Source: Hyphomicrobiales bacterium
Lineage (GTDB): Bacteria; Pseudomonadota; Alphaproteobacteria; Rhizobiales; JACESI01
Length of the DNA stretch: 64,000 nucleotides
NCBI GenBank assembly: GCA_013911885.1
Contig: JACESI010000003.1
Span: 1 to 64,000, forward strand
Reading direction: 5' to 3'
How positions within the stretch are numbered: position 1 is the first letter of the stretch; every line of letters starts with the position of its first letter. Below, one piece after another: positions 26,341 through 35,895 of the stretch. The notes under the pieces were generated by a model that worked only from the letters and a program-made list of their open reading frames with translations, was not told the origin of the DNA and did no database searches. A program made the position numbers and the translations under genes.

Positions 26341-27612
26341 ATGGATAGACTTGGTCTCAATACTGGAAACAAGACGGGTTCGGATGATGTGCGGCCAATT
26401 CCGCGGATTTCGATCCAGATCTTCTGTGAAACAGATTCCGTTGCCACTAAGATGCAGCGCTTCGCGTCAGACCGGCGTCTGTCCCGCACCCATGTCAAAA
26501 GCCACATGGGCGGCAGCCGCGCTGCCATCGAATTCTACCAGAGCGCGCCGACGCCGAATGTCATCATCGTCGAGAGTCCGCTTACCGGCGACGCGCTGGT
26601 CGATGAGTTGGGCATGCTTGCCAATGTTTGCGACGCGGACACCCGCGTCATCGTGATCGGCAAGGCTAATGATGTCGATCTCTATCGCCGTCTGATCAAG
26701 TTCGGTGTTTCGGAATATATCGTTGATTCCTTCGACACTATGGACCTGATCCATACGATCGGAGAAATGTTTGCAAGTCCGGACGCCGAGCCACTTGGCC
26801 GCTCGATCGTCTTCGTCGGGGCCAAGGGCGGCAGCGGTTCTTCCACGATTGCCCAGAACACGGCCTGGTCAATTTCGGAACTGTTCAAGAACGAAGTGAT
26901 CATCGCCGATTTCGATCTTGCCGGTGGAACTGTGGGTCTTAATTTCAATCAGGATCCTGCACAGGGCATCGCGGAAGCCTTGTTCTCGGGCGAGAAACTC
27001 GATGAGATCTATCTCGACCGCATCCTTGCAAAATGCACCGATCATCTCAATCTTCTGACCGCTCCCGCCTCGCTCGACCGTACCTATGAACTGGCGCGCG
27101 AGGAAGTCGACCGGTTGGTCGAGGTAGCTCAGGGATCGGTTCCCTATTTCGTGGCTGATATGCCAGGCCATTGGGCTGACTGGTCTTCGAGCCTGCTTGC
27201 CACCGCAGATGAGGTCGTCATCACTACGACACCGGATCTCACCGGGCTACGCAATGCCAAGAACATGTTCGATAACTTGTCACAGAAACGCAAAAACGAT
27301 CCGAAGCCGCATATCGTTCTGAACCAGATCGGTCGCGGCAAGGACACGGAAATCAAGCTCGCGGCATTCGAGGATGCATTGGAAACCAAGGTCGCTCTCG
27401 CAATCCCGTTCGAACCACACCTTTTCGGAACCGCGGTCAACAATGGCCAGATGATCGGCGAGAGCAGTGCGAAGTCACCCATTGCCGCGCAGTTCAAAAC
27501 GCTTGCGGCCGTCCTGACCAGACGATCAGAAGGCGTGATGGCGGAGCGAAAAGGCAAGGGAATGAAACTGTCGTTCCTGAACCGGCTGCGTGGAAAAAAA
27601 TCGGCTGCATAA
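26341..27612 (+). CDS. cpaE: CpaE/TadZ MinD-like ATPase, pilus localisation factor
   Basis: A 423-aa protein with an N-terminal receiver-like domain (about residues 15-140) lacking a clear phosphoacceptor, then a MinD/ParA-type P-loop: VGAKGGSGSSTIAQN places the deviant Walker A at about 160-169. DFDLAGGTVGLNF and ADMPGHWADWSSSLL are the later nucleotide-site motifs. Family knowledge: it positions the Tad machine at a cell pole. The last 20 residues are basic. Confidence 0.94.
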   Translation: MDRLGLNTGNKTGSDDVRPIPRISIQIFCETDSVATKMQRFASDRRLSRTHVKSHMGGSRAAIEFYQSAPTPNVIIVESPLTGDALVDELGMLANVCDADTRVIVIGKANDVDLYRRLIKFGVSEYIVDSFDTMDLIHTIGEMFASPDAEPLGRSIVFVGAKGGSGSSTIAQNTAWSISELFKNEVIIADFDLAGGTVGLNFNQDPAQGIAEALFSGEKLDEIYLDRILAKCTDHLNLLTAPASLDRTYELAREEVDRLVEVAQGSVPYFVADMPGHWADWSSSLLATADEVVITTTPDLTGLRNAKNMFDNLSQKRKNDPKPHIVLNQIGRGKDTEIKLAAFEDALETKVALAIPFEPHLFGTAVNNGQMIGESSAKSPIAAQFKTLAAVLTRRSEGVMAERKGKGMKLSFLNRLRGKKSAA

Positions 27613-27650
27613 GGTCCTGCAGGGTCCAGTTTAGAGGATAGAGAAACACA

Positions 27651-29102
27651 ATGTTCGGAAAACGTGGGACCGGTGGAAACGATACAATTCGCGTCGCGCC
27701 AAAAGAGGCGGTTGTCGAGCGCGCTGTCGCGCGCGAGGCTGAACCTGCACCCGCAAAGGCAGCACCGGCTCCGGCCAAGGTGACGCCTCAGCCATTGAAG
27801 CAGGATTTTACAGACGAGTATTACGACATCAAGACGTCGGTATTCTCGGCGCTGATTGATACAATCGACCTCTCCCAGCTTGCTGTCCTCGATCAGGAGA
27901 CCGCACGGGAAGAAATCCGGGATATCGTCAACGACATTATCTCGCTCAAGAACCTCGCCATGTCGATTTCGAAACAGGAAGACCTCCTGAACGACATCTG
28001 CAACGACGTTCTTGGCTATGGTCCGCTGGAGCCGCTTCTCGCCCGCGACGATATCGCTGATATCATGGTCAACGGCGCGGCGACGACCTTTATCGAGGTT
28101 GCGGGCAAGGTGCAGCAGACGGGCCTTAAATTCCGCGATAATTCGCAGCTCATGAATATCTGCCAGCGCATTGTGAGCCAGGTTGGCCGCCGCGTCGATG
28201 AATCGAGCCCGATCTGCGACGCGCGCCTGCCTGACGGCTCACGTGTCAACGTGATCGCCCCGCCGCTCGCCCTTGATGGACCGACGCTCACCATTCGTAA
28301 ATTCAAGAAGGACAAGCTCACTCTCGATCAGCTCCAGAGTTTCGGTTCGATTTCACCCGAAGGCGCGGAAATTCTGAAAATCATCGGCCGTGTCCGCTGT
28401 AACGTCGTCATTTCCGGCGGCACGGGTTCCGGCAAGACCACGCTTCTGAACTGCCTGACGCGTTATATCGATACCGATGAGCGCATCATCACCTGTGAAG
28501 ATTCGGCCGAACTTCAATTGCAGCAACCGCATGTGGTTCGTCTTGAAACACGCCCGCCAAACCTTGAGGGCGAGGGTGAGATCACGATGCGCGATCTCGT
28601 CAAGAACTGCCTGCGTATGCGCCCTGAACGCATCATCGTCGGTGAGGTGCGCGGTCTGGAAGTGTTCGACCTTCTGCAGGCGATGAACACGGGCCATGAT
28701 GGCTCGATGGGTACGATCCACTCCAACTCGCCCCGCGAATGTCTTGCCCGTATGGAGGCGATGATCGCCATGGGCGGCTATTCGCTGCCGGCGCGCACCG
28801 TTCGCGAGATGATTTCCGGCTCGGTTGATATCGTGGTTCAGGCAAGCCGCCTGCGCGATGGTTCGCGCCGTATCACCCACATCACTGAAGTGCTTGGCAT
28901 GGAAGGCGAAGTGATCACGACCCAGGACCTCTTCGTCTATGAAATCCTGGGCGAGGACAGCAACGGCCGCATCCGCGGGCGCTTCCGCTCGACAGGAATC
29001 GGACAGCCGAATTTCTGGGAGCGGGCCCGTTACTACAATGAGGAAAAACGCTTGGCCGATGCGCTTGACCGGGCAAACCTCGCCGATGAGGGGCAATTCT
29101 GA
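27651..29102 (+). CDS. cpaF: CpaF/TadA secretion ATPase
   Basis: A 483-aa hexameric ATPase of the VirB11/type II secretion family that powers Flp assembly. The N-terminal 45 residues are Ala/Pro/Lys-rich and disordered. The Walker A motif [13 protein letters not shown] is encoded at about 28409-28447, followed by the Asp box ([11 protein letters not shown]), the Walker B region ([14 protein letters not shown]) and the His box ([15 protein letters not shown]). Cytoplasmic, on the inner membrane platform TadB/TadC. Confidence 0.97.
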   Translation: MFGKRGTGGNDTIRVAPKEAVVERAVAREAEPAPAKAAPAPAKVTPQPLKQDFTDEYYDIKTSVFSALIDTIDLSQLAVLDQETAREEIRDIVNDIISLKNLAMSISKQEDLLNDICNDVLGYGPLEPLLARDDIADIMVNGAATTFIEVAGKVQQTGLKFRDNSQLMNICQRIVSQVGRRVDESSPICDARLPDGSRVNVIAPPLALDGPTLTIRKFKKDKLTLDQLQSFGSISPEGAEILKIIGRVRCNVVISGGTGSGKTTLLNCLTRYIDTDERIITCEDSAELQLQQPHVVRLETRPPNLEGEGEITMRDLVKNCLRMRPERIIVGEVRGLEVFDLLQAMNTGHDGSMGTIHSNSPRECLARMEAMIAMGGYSLPARTVREMISGSVDIVVQASRLRDGSRRITHITEVLGMEGEVITTQDLFVYEILGEDSNGRIRGRFRSTGIGQPNFWERARYYNEEKRLADALDRANLADEGQF

Positions 29103-29189
29103 TTTCGGTCTGATGGAACGACCACAATCCGAAAGCCTCTCGAACAAGAAGAACTGTTCAAGCCTGATGCATAGCAAGAGGAGTTTGAC

Positions 29190-30188
29190 GTGCCGCTGAA
29201 TGTTGTGATGATCGTCGCCCTCGTGACCCTCGGTTCTATCCTGATTGCGGTTGCGATTTTTCTCCCGAAACTCAGTGTCGAGAAACGGGCGGGAGAACGC
29301 ATGCGTGGTATCACCGCTGGTGCTGCTGTTCGCAATGCGCGCACGGCGGGTCGAAACCGGGTTGAGGAAAGCGCAAAGCGGCGCAAGAATGTTCAGGACA
29401 CGCTGAAGGAGATCGAGGACAAGACCGCCAACAAAACCCGCCGCAAGCTCACCCTGAGTGCACGGCTGAAACAGGCAGGGCTCAAAATATCAAAGCCGAT
29501 GTACTTTCTGTTGTCGTTTTTTTCTGCCCTTATCTTTGTCTTTATCGGCTTTCTGATGGAGGTGCCGCCGCTTCTGTTGCTCGGCTTTGCCTTTGTCGGC
29601 TTTTTCGGTTTTCCCGGCTTCATGCTTAACTACCTTAAGAACCGCCGCATCAATAAATTCACCAACGATCTGCCAGAAGCAATCGACATCATGGTACGCG
29701 GCATCAAGGCCGGCCTGCCGCTGATGGACGGCATGCGCCTCGTCGCCTCCGAGGCGCGGGAACCGCTTGCCGGCGAATTCCGTGGTATCATCGACGCACA
29801 GCAGCTCGGTGTTCCCATGTCCGAGGCGGTGATGCGTATTCACGACAATATTCCGATTCCGGAGACGAACTTTTTTGCAACCGTTGTCGCGATCCAGCAG
29901 AGTTCGGGCGGTTCGCTTTCCGAGGCACTCGCGAACCTTGGCCGGGTTCTCCGGGAACGCAAGAAAATGCGTATGAAAGTCAAGGCGATCAGTTCCGAGG
30001 CAAAAGCATCGGCGGGTATCATCGGCTCGCTGCCAGTCTTCGTGGCGCTTGCCGTATACTTCCTCAATCCGGATTACATCAGCCTCCTGTTCACGACATC
30101 GACAGGTCATCTCATACTCGGTGGCAGTTTGTTCTGGATGTTCTGCGGCGTCATGATCATGCGCAAGATGATCAATTTTGAAATCTAG
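29190..30188 (+). CDS. tadB: TadB inner-membrane platform protein
   Basis: A 332-aa type II secretion F-domain protein. A membrane helix at residues 3-26, two more near 105-150 (MYFLLSFFSALIFVFIGFL, LLLLGFAFVGFFGFPGFML) and a final pair at 275-325. The cytoplasmic domain between them holds LPEAIDIMVRGIKAGLPLMDGMRLVA and GGSLSEALANLGRVLRERKKM, the family's marks. It partners TadC and CpaF. The start at 29190 follows AAGAGGAG. Confidence 0.95.
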   Translation: MPLNVVMIVALVTLGSILIAVAIFLPKLSVEKRAGERMRGITAGAAVRNARTAGRNRVEESAKRRKNVQDTLKEIEDKTANKTRRKLTLSARLKQAGLKISKPMYFLLSFFSALIFVFIGFLMEVPPLLLLGFAFVGFFGFPGFMLNYLKNRRINKFTNDLPEAIDIMVRGIKAGLPLMDGMRLVASEAREPLAGEFRGIIDAQQLGVPMSEAVMRIHDNIPIPETNFFATVVAIQQSSGGSLSEALANLGRVLRERKKMRMKVKAISSEAKASAGIIGSLPVFVALAVYFLNPDYISLLFTTSTGHLILGGSLFWMFCGVMIMRKMINFEI

Positions 30189-30202
30189 AAGGCGGAAAAA
30201 GC

Positions 30203-31207
30203 ATGTTTGATGGCATTGTAGACAAGCTCACAAATCCGCAGGCGGTCATTGCCTCCCTGACGGCGGTTGCCGTTTTCGCGACGGTCCTCATTATGGCGAA
30301 ACCGCTTCTCGCCCGTGACATTCTGAAAGGCCGCATGAAATCCGTCGCCACCGAGCGCGAACGCATCCGCGCGCGTGAGCGTGAACGGCTCGTCTCCAGC
30401 AAAAGGGACAACGGCAAGAAATCGCTGCGCCAATCCGGGTCGAATTCTCAATCCTTCATGAGCGACATCGTCAAGAAATTCAATTTGCGCCAATTGTTCG
30501 ATGATGGTTCTTTGCAGTTGAAGCTTGCCCAGGCCGGCTATCGTGGCCCGCGGCCCATCATCATTTTTCTTTTCGCGCGCTTGTGCCTGCCATTTATTTT
30601 CTTCGCCCTTGCGCTTTTTTATATGTTCACGCTCAAGCTCCTGCCCGAACAGGCGCTTCCTGTGCGCATTGGTCTTTGCGCGGCGGTCGCTTATGTCGGT
30701 TTTCTCATGCCTGGCATCCTTGTCAGCAACAAGAAGGTGAAACGGCAGCAATCAATCCAGAGAGCCTTCCCGGATGCGCTCGATATGATGCTGATTTGCG
30801 TTGAATCCGGCATGTCTGTCGAGGCGGCTTTCAAGCGCGTTGCCCAGGAAGTCGGCACCAACTCACCACCGCTTGCCGAAGAACTGGCGCTCACGACAGC
30901 AGAGCTTTCCTTCCTTCAGAAACGAACCGATGCCTATGAAAATCTCGCCAAACGCACCGGCCTTGATGGCGTCAAAGCCTGTGCGCTCGCGCTTACTCAG
31001 GCGGAAAAAGTAGGTACACCGGTCGGTGCTGCCCTGCGCGTGATGGCCCAGGAAAACCGTGATCTGCGCATGAACGCGGCCGAACACAAAGCCGCCTCCC
31101 TGCCGCCGAAGCTGACAGTACCGATGATCATCTTCTTCCTTCCCGTTCTGCTTATGGTGATTATCGGTCCCGCGATCATTCAGCTTATTGAGAACGGTGC
31201 CTTGTGA
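30203..31207 (+). CDS. tadC: TadC inner-membrane platform protein
   Basis: A 334-aa paralogue of TadB with the same layout: N-terminal helix (about residues 15-35), a central pair (about 120-175) and a C-terminal helix (PMIIFFLPVLLMVIIGPAII). The F-domain is AFPDALDMMLICVESGMSVEAAFKRVA, with Leu-rich ELALTTAELSFLQ after it. Fourteen bases separate it from tadB. It ends the co-directional operon and is followed by a terminator. Confidence 0.95.
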   Translation: MFDGIVDKLTNPQAVIASLTAVAVFATVLIMAKPLLARDILKGRMKSVATERERIRARERERLVSSKRDNGKKSLRQSGSNSQSFMSDIVKKFNLRQLFDDGSLQLKLAQAGYRGPRPIIIFLFARLCLPFIFFALALFYMFTLKLLPEQALPVRIGLCAAVAYVGFLMPGILVSNKKVKRQQSIQRAFPDALDMMLICVESGMSVEAAFKRVAQEVGTNSPPLAEELALTTAELSFLQKRTDAYENLAKRTGLDGVKACALALTQAEKVGTPVGAALRVMAQENRDLRMNAAEHKAASLPPKLTVPMIIFFLPVLLMVIIGPAIIQLIENGAL

Positions 31208-31261
31208 CGCCCGGCACGGGTGAGCTGATTTGAAAAGTGGGGCTTGTTTGAAATGCCCGGG

Positions 31262-31295
31262 AAAAGGCCCTTGCTTGCGAAAGTCGGGCCTTTTT
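31262..31295 (+). terminator. Terminator at the end of the cpa/tad operon
   Basis: AAAAGGCCC and GGGCCTTTTT form a stem of about 9 bp with a 15-nt loop and a T tail. The A-run on the other side would let it also act on the minus strand for the convergent TPR gene. Confidence 0.8.
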
Positions 31296-31490
31296 CGGGG
31301 TGGATCTCACATTCCACCGTGGAATAGGCGACAGGTATCCGCCTGATGAATGTCGGCAGCATAGCTCGCCCGCGCAATACCCCCCACTGAGGCTTTTCGC
31401 GCATCTAACAGCGGAGCGAATACATCTGGATTATAAGTCACAAGCCTTCAGGCAAATCAGGGTCGCGGTGTAGGCAAGGTGGCAGAAAAC

Positions 31491-32306
31491 TCAGCTCGCC
31501 TTGCCTTCTTGCTTCAGTTTGTCCCACGTATTTTCCTGGGTCAGAAGCGCGCGGAGATAAGCGATATTGGCGGCTGCCTGTTCCGGCGGAAGGTCGGCCT
31601 TGGCAATTTGTTCGGCCTCTTCGAAGCGGCCTTGCAGGCCGACAACGAGCGAGAGGTTCTGGCGCACCCGCTCATCTGCGCCTGGAAATGTGATCGCCTG
31701 GCGCAGAAGTTTTTCCGCCTCCGGCAGATCGCCGGTCAGCACATGGGACATGCCGAGATTGCTCATCACGGTCGGTTCCTGAGGCGCGAGCTGAAGGGCA
31801 TAGGCATAGCGCGCTCGGGCTTCCTCGTGGATGCCGGTCTGGTCGAGGATCGCGCCTTCGGCAGAGATCAGTTTCCAATCCGGCAGGTCTGGGCGCTGTG
31901 CCGCGCGGATGACGGTGAGGGCGTTTTCGAACTGTCCCTCTGCGGCGAGCGCCTTGCCATAGGCGGCCTGCACGACCGGGTCATTCGTGTGAACGATCGA
32001 GGCGCTTTGCAGGACTGCGACGGCTTGTGTCGACTGGCCGGTGCGCCGCAGCGCAGATGCGAAATTCAGCGCGGCGTCGCGGTCCCTGGTATTGTCCCGG
32101 TAGCGCTTGCCCCAATAGGCAACGCCGCGGACGGCATCTTCATGGGTAACGATGCTGCCGGTCGTCTCCGGCGAAGGCGATGACGAGCAGGCCGACAGCG
32201 CAAGCAGCGCCGCAACGGGCAATGCCGCAAATATCCTGACAAGACGGCGTTGAGATCGCTGTTCTGTTCTCGAGGCGTTTCGGTGTGTCTCGAAAAAACC
32301 TGTCAT
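31491..32306 (-). CDS. tadD: TadD-like TPR lipoprotein
   Basis: A 271-aa protein from the ATG at 32306 (MTGFFETHRNAS); the frame runs 18 codons further, so the start is uncertain. The signal helix LVRIFAALPVAALLALSAC ends in a lipobox. The mature part is built of tetratricopeptide repeats (GVAYWGKRYRDNTRDRDAALNFASALRRTGQ, then AAYGKALAAEGQFENALTVI, ARARYAYALQLAPQEPTVMSNLGMSHVLTGDLPEAEKLLRQA, read in steps). TadD proteins act as pilotins or scaffolds for Tad assembly. It is convergent with tadC, not in the operon, but this neighbourhood is typical. Confidence 0.85.
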   Translation of the reverse strand: MTGFFETHRNASRTEQRSQRRLVRIFAALPVAALLALSACSSSPSPETTGSIVTHEDAVRGVAYWGKRYRDNTRDRDAALNFASALRRTGQSTQAVAVLQSASIVHTNDPVVQAAYGKALAAEGQFENALTVIRAAQRPDLPDWKLISAEGAILDQTGIHEEARARYAYALQLAPQEPTVMSNLGMSHVLTGDLPEAEKLLRQAITFPGADERVRQNLSLVVGLQGRFEEAEQIAKADLPPEQAAANIAYLRALLTQENTWDKLKQEGKAS

Positions 32307-32474
32307 GACCATCATCCAAAGAGCGTCGCGTGGCCCGGGAGCGAGCGCATGGCAAAGCACCCGGATTTATGATTACCAATTCGTAAACTGTTATCCCTAA
32401 TCTTTGGTTAACAGCGCCACACGGACCAGATAGTTTGAAGGCCTGATTCGCGTTCCTTTGGAGTGACCTGTCTT

Positions 32475-33872
32475 ATGCGAGTGGAATTGATCAGCGGCGC
32501 CGATGCGCCCGCCGGTGCCGTGATGATCCTGCCGGTCGAAAGTTCCGGTCTTGACGCAGCGCTCGCGCCATTTTCCGAGCGCCAGCGTGCGTGGGTGGCG
32601 CTGTCGGGCTTTAGCGGCAAATCAGGGCAGGTCTGCCTGCTTCAGGCAGATGATGGTACGCTCGGTCATGTGCTTTTCGGCGTGCCGCAGCCGCAGCAAT
32701 CCCGAGTGGAGCGGGCAGCGCTGTCTTTCGGCAAGCTCGCAAGCGCCCTGCCGGAGGGTATCTACCGCTTCAGCGATCCGGCGCAACCGGACATGCTGAT
32801 GGCGCTCGCCTTCCTTCTCGATGCCTATCAGTTCAGCCGCTACAAGCCAGCCGGCGAGGAAAAGACACTGAGGCTCGTGGTCGAAGATGAGGCTGCGCGG
32901 ATCGAGGCGATGCGCCTTGCGCAAGCCGCGACATTCGCCCGCGATCTGATCAATACGCCCTCGAACGACATGGGCCCGGCTGAACTCTCCGCCACAGCCC
33001 GCGCGCTGGCGGAGTGTTATCACGCCGATTTCACCGAAATCGTCGGCGATGAACTCCTTGAACGCAATTTTCCGCTCATACACGCCGTCGGGCGGGCAAG
33101 TGCGAGCGCACCGCGATTGCTTGATTTTACCTGGGGCAATGCGGCAATGCCGAAAATCACGCTGGTCGGCAAGGGTGTCTGTTTCGATACCGGTGGCCTT
33201 GATATCAAGACCGGCAGCAACATGCTGCTGATGAAAAAAGACATGGGGGGTGCTGCGAATGTGCTGGCGCTTGCGCAGATGATCATGGATGCGGACCTGC
33301 CCGTTCGGCTTCGGGTTCTGATTCCGGCGGTCGAGAATTCGATTGCCGGCAATGCATTCCGGCCGGGCGATATTTTACCCTCGAGGCTGGGGCTGAGTGT
33401 CGAAATTGCCAATACCGATGCCGAGGGGCGGCTTGTCCTTGCCGACGCGCTGGCGCTTGCCGATGAGGAGGCGCCTGACATGCTGATTGATATGGCGACC
33501 CTGACCGGTGCCGCGCGGGTGGCGCTTGGCCCTGATCTGCCGCCATTTTACACAAATGACGATGGGTTCGCCGATGAACTCTCCGTGCGGGCCCGTGACA
33601 TGGCGGACCCTGTCTGGCGGATGCCGCTCTGGGAGCCGTATCAAACCATGCTCGACAGCCCGATTGCCGATGTCAACCACGCGCCCGCGGGCGGCTTTGC
33701 AGGCTCGGTGACAGCGGCGCTGTTCCTCGCCCGATTTGTCAGATCGGCGGCGATCTGGGCACATTTTGATATCTATGCCTGGACACCGACCGCCCAGCCT
33801 GCAAGACCAAAGGGTGGCGAGGCGCAGGCTATTCGCGCGCTCTATGCCGTGATCAAGGCGCGTTTTGCCTAG
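32475..33872 (+). CDS. Leucyl aminopeptidase family protein (M17)
   Basis: A 465-aa cytoplasmic two-metal aminopeptidase. ATG at 32475 is favoured by GGAG 11 bases upstream; a GTG at 32463 is in frame. The metal site is complete: LVGKGVCFDTGGLDIKTG (Lys and Asp), MKKDMGGAANVL, and the signature NTDAEGRLVLADAL. The N-terminal domain is shorter than in PepA of E. coli (about 500 residues), as in the PepB-like alphaproteobacterial group. It trims N-terminal residues from peptides. Confidence 0.93.
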   Translation: MRVELISGADAPAGAVMILPVESSGLDAALAPFSERQRAWVALSGFSGKSGQVCLLQADDGTLGHVLFGVPQPQQSRVERAALSFGKLASALPEGIYRFSDPAQPDMLMALAFLLDAYQFSRYKPAGEEKTLRLVVEDEAARIEAMRLAQAATFARDLINTPSNDMGPAELSATARALAECYHADFTEIVGDELLERNFPLIHAVGRASASAPRLLDFTWGNAAMPKITLVGKGVCFDTGGLDIKTGSNMLLMKKDMGGAANVLALAQMIMDADLPVRLRVLIPAVENSIAGNAFRPGDILPSRLGLSVEIANTDAEGRLVLADALALADEEAPDMLIDMATLTGAARVALGPDLPPFYTNDDGFADELSVRARDMADPVWRMPLWEPYQTMLDSPIADVNHAPAGGFAGSVTAALFLARFVRSAAIWAHFDIYAWTPTAQPARPKGGEAQAIRALYAVIKARFA

Positions 33873-33882
33873 GGGCCTCGCT

Positions 33883-34287
33883 CTAAGCCGCGTTCGTTTT
33901 CGCTGCGTCGTTTGCGGGGTTTGCCTCCGAGAAATCGGAGGTTTTTTGAATAGGCAAATGCCATTGCCCATTGCTATTTCGTTCAATCGTGCTCTCAGCC
34001 TTCAGGCGAGACAGAGTTGAAGCCATCGTTGCTTGAGATGTATCAAAGCCGTTCTGCGCGTTGACCGCCGTCAAGATTTCATCTGACGGTATTGGCCCGT
34101 TTGCCAAAACCTCAAGAATTACGTCCTTAAGTCTCTGTTTCCCTGACGCTGATCGCGTGGGCGGAGCTGGCCCATCCTCTAGTGCTGCGATTGCGGTATC
34201 AAACTCTTTCAAAGTCGCGCGCAAAGCAGCAATCTGTTCAGAAACTTGCGCGCGCTCCAATTTCAACTTGTTCAGCAAGCCAGCCAT
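33883..34287 (-). CDS. Coiled-coil plus winged-helix-like protein, unknown
   Basis: A 134-aa protein that I do not recognise. Residues 1-38 are a coiled coil (LLNKLKLERAQVSEQIAALR…); after a Pro-rich linker, residues 50-108 resemble a winged helix (LKDVILEVLANGPIPSDEILTAVN, ATMASTLSRLKAES, ERNSNGQWHLP). It is a plausible DNA-binding protein. GAGGAG precedes the start by a few bases. Its upstream DNA is unusually AT-rich, and it lies between two chromosomal genes that are normally neighbours, so it may be a later insertion. Confidence 0.65.
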   Translation of the reverse strand: MAGLLNKLKLERAQVSEQIAALRATLKEFDTAIAALEDGPAPPTRSASGKQRLKDVILEVLANGPIPSDEILTAVNAQNGFDTSQATMASTLSRLKAESTIERNSNGQWHLPIQKTSDFSEANPANDAAKTNAA

Positions 34288-34629
34288 TGCGGCTCCTCCT
34301 TAATTTGCGGCCTCTCCGCAATTCCCTATGATTTAATATTTCGCACGCAAATGTCAAGAGAGGAATCACTTGATCAATATTAAAAAATAATTGAGTTGTT
34401 GATTTGCCAAATTTTGTGGTCACGTTACAAAAGAGGAATATTGCGTCAGGGGGTAATCCCCAAAAAGCATTGCAAGAAAGAAGGCCTTCCTTTCGCTGAG
34501 GGCGGGGCGGCAGCTGGTTTAGAGCGTTCAGGGATTTCCGGCCGAAATCAGGCGTGTTGCGATGGCTTGCGCGCTGCGTCTGGAGACGATATTTTCAAAA
34601 CGGAAGCGTAATAATGTGCGGGTGCGTCA
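34288..34629. other. Intergenic region, AT-rich in its left half
   Basis: 342 bp between divergent genes. About 34310-34440 is AT-rich (for example TTAAAAAATAATTGAG) and probably holds promoters. No RNA gene or repeat is visible. Confidence 0.45.
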
Positions 34630-34980
34630 ATGGCAGTGGATCTGCGCCCTGGACTGGCCTTGCGGCTATGGCAGCAGGTCAATCTCGATCTTGTGCTGGA
34701 GGGCGATATGGATCTTTCCTATCGCCAGATCAGCATTCTTCTGACGATCTATCTGGAGCCGCCGCCGCATACCGTGCGCGGGCTGGCGCGTCGCCTCGGT
34801 GTCACCAAACCGGTGATCACCCGCGCGCTCGATACGATGGGAAAACAGGGTCTCGTCACCCGTGAGCGCGATGAGAAGGACCGGCGCAATGTCGTGATCC
34901 AGCGCACGGTCGAGGGCGCGCTCTATGTCGAAAAACTGGGCGATGTCATTCGCGAGAAGGGCCGTCTTCTGCCGTTCTGA
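34630..34980 (+). CDS. MarR-like winged-helix regulator
   Basis: A 116-aa protein. MDLSYRQISILLTIYLEPPPHTVRGLARRLGVTKPVITRALDTM, read in steps, is the recognition part of a MarR fold (residues about 28-70), with the wing GLVTRERDEKDRRNVVIQRTVEG. It is shorter than most MarR proteins, lacking part of the dimerisation helices. It stands 36 bp before the C40 peptidase gene on the same strand, so the two are probably cotranscribed. Confidence 0.82.
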   Translation: MAVDLRPGLALRLWQQVNLDLVLEGDMDLSYRQISILLTIYLEPPPHTVRGLARRLGVTKPVITRALDTMGKQGLVTRERDEKDRRNVVIQRTVEGALYVEKLGDVIREKGRLLPF

Positions 34981-35016
34981 TGTGGGGCCGGCCCGAACGC
35001 TCAACAGGTGAATTTG

Positions 35017-35895
35017 ATGGACACACGGTATCTTGCCATTCCCGAGAAAAGTCGGAGCGGGCGTCGGTTCAATCTTGAATATAGGGGCAATGCCCCGTCT
35101 GACGGCGTTTGCCACCATGTCACCCGCCCGGTCACGCGCCTTCTCGCGGAAGGTCACGCCGCCGCTGCCGCCGATACGGAACTTCTCTTCGGCGAGGAAT
35201 TCACGGTTCATGAAATGCAGGATGGCTGGTGCTTCGGCAGAGCGCGTGGTGATCATTATCTTGGCTGGGTCGAAGCGGCAGCCCTCGCCGTCGGCACGTC
35301 GAATGCGACCGATCAGGTGATCACACGGGGAACCTTCGTCTATGCTGAGGCTGATCTCAAATCACGCCCACTGATGAAATTGCCGATGGGTGCGCGCTTC
35401 AGCATTCTCGATGCGGTGGAGACGCGCGGCACGCGCTATCTCCAGATGTCGGCGGGCTTCCTCGTCGCCGGTCATGTTGGTGCACTTGCCGATCATGCGG
35501 CGGATTTCGTCGCCATCGCAGAGCAGCTTTCCGGTCTTGCCTATCTCTGGGCCGGGCGCTCATCCTTCGGGCTTGATTGTTCAGGCCTTGTCCAGCTCGC
35601 CATGGGGATGGCCGGGATCGCGGTTCTGCGTGACAGCGACCTTCAGGAGGCGACGATCGGCGAGCCGGTGGCTCTTGGTAATGATCTTGATGGTTTGCAG
35701 CGCGGGGATCTTGTCTTCTGGCCGGGCCATGTCGGGATCATGCAGGACGCGCTGCGCCTCATTCACGCGAACGGACATACGATGAGTGTGCATTCCGAGC
35801 CGCTTCACACGGCGGTCGAGAGGATTTCCTATCTTTATGGATTGCCGCGCGCGGTGCGTCGCCCGTTTGGCCTGTCCGCGTCGCCTATTCCATAA
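35017..35895 (+). CDS. NlpC/P60 (C40) cell-wall peptidase with SH3 domains
   Basis: A 292-aa protein from ATG 35017. Two bacterial SH3-like regions occupy about residues 40-160 (ELLFGEEFTVHEMQDGWCFGRA, TFVYAEADLKSRPLMKLPMGARF). The C-terminal NlpC/P60 domain has the catalytic Cys in SSFGLDCSGLVQLAM, His in FWPGHVGIM and a third His in LIHANGHTM. It would cut peptide stems of peptidoglycan. I see no signal peptide, so export or a cytoplasmic role on recycled muropeptides is open. It overlaps the 3' end of yejF by 11 bp, tail-to-tail. Confidence 0.92.
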   Translation: MDTRYLAIPEKSRSGRRFNLEYRGNAPSDGVCHHVTRPVTRLLAEGHAAAAADTELLFGEEFTVHEMQDGWCFGRARGDHYLGWVEAAALAVGTSNATDQVITRGTFVYAEADLKSRPLMKLPMGARFSILDAVETRGTRYLQMSAGFLVAGHVGALADHAADFVAIAEQLSGLAYLWAGRSSFGLDCSGLVQLAMGMAGIAVLRDSDLQEATIGEPVALGNDLDGLQRGDLVFWPGHVGIMQDALRLIHANGHTMSVHSEPLHTAVERISYLYGLPRAVRRPFGLSASPIP

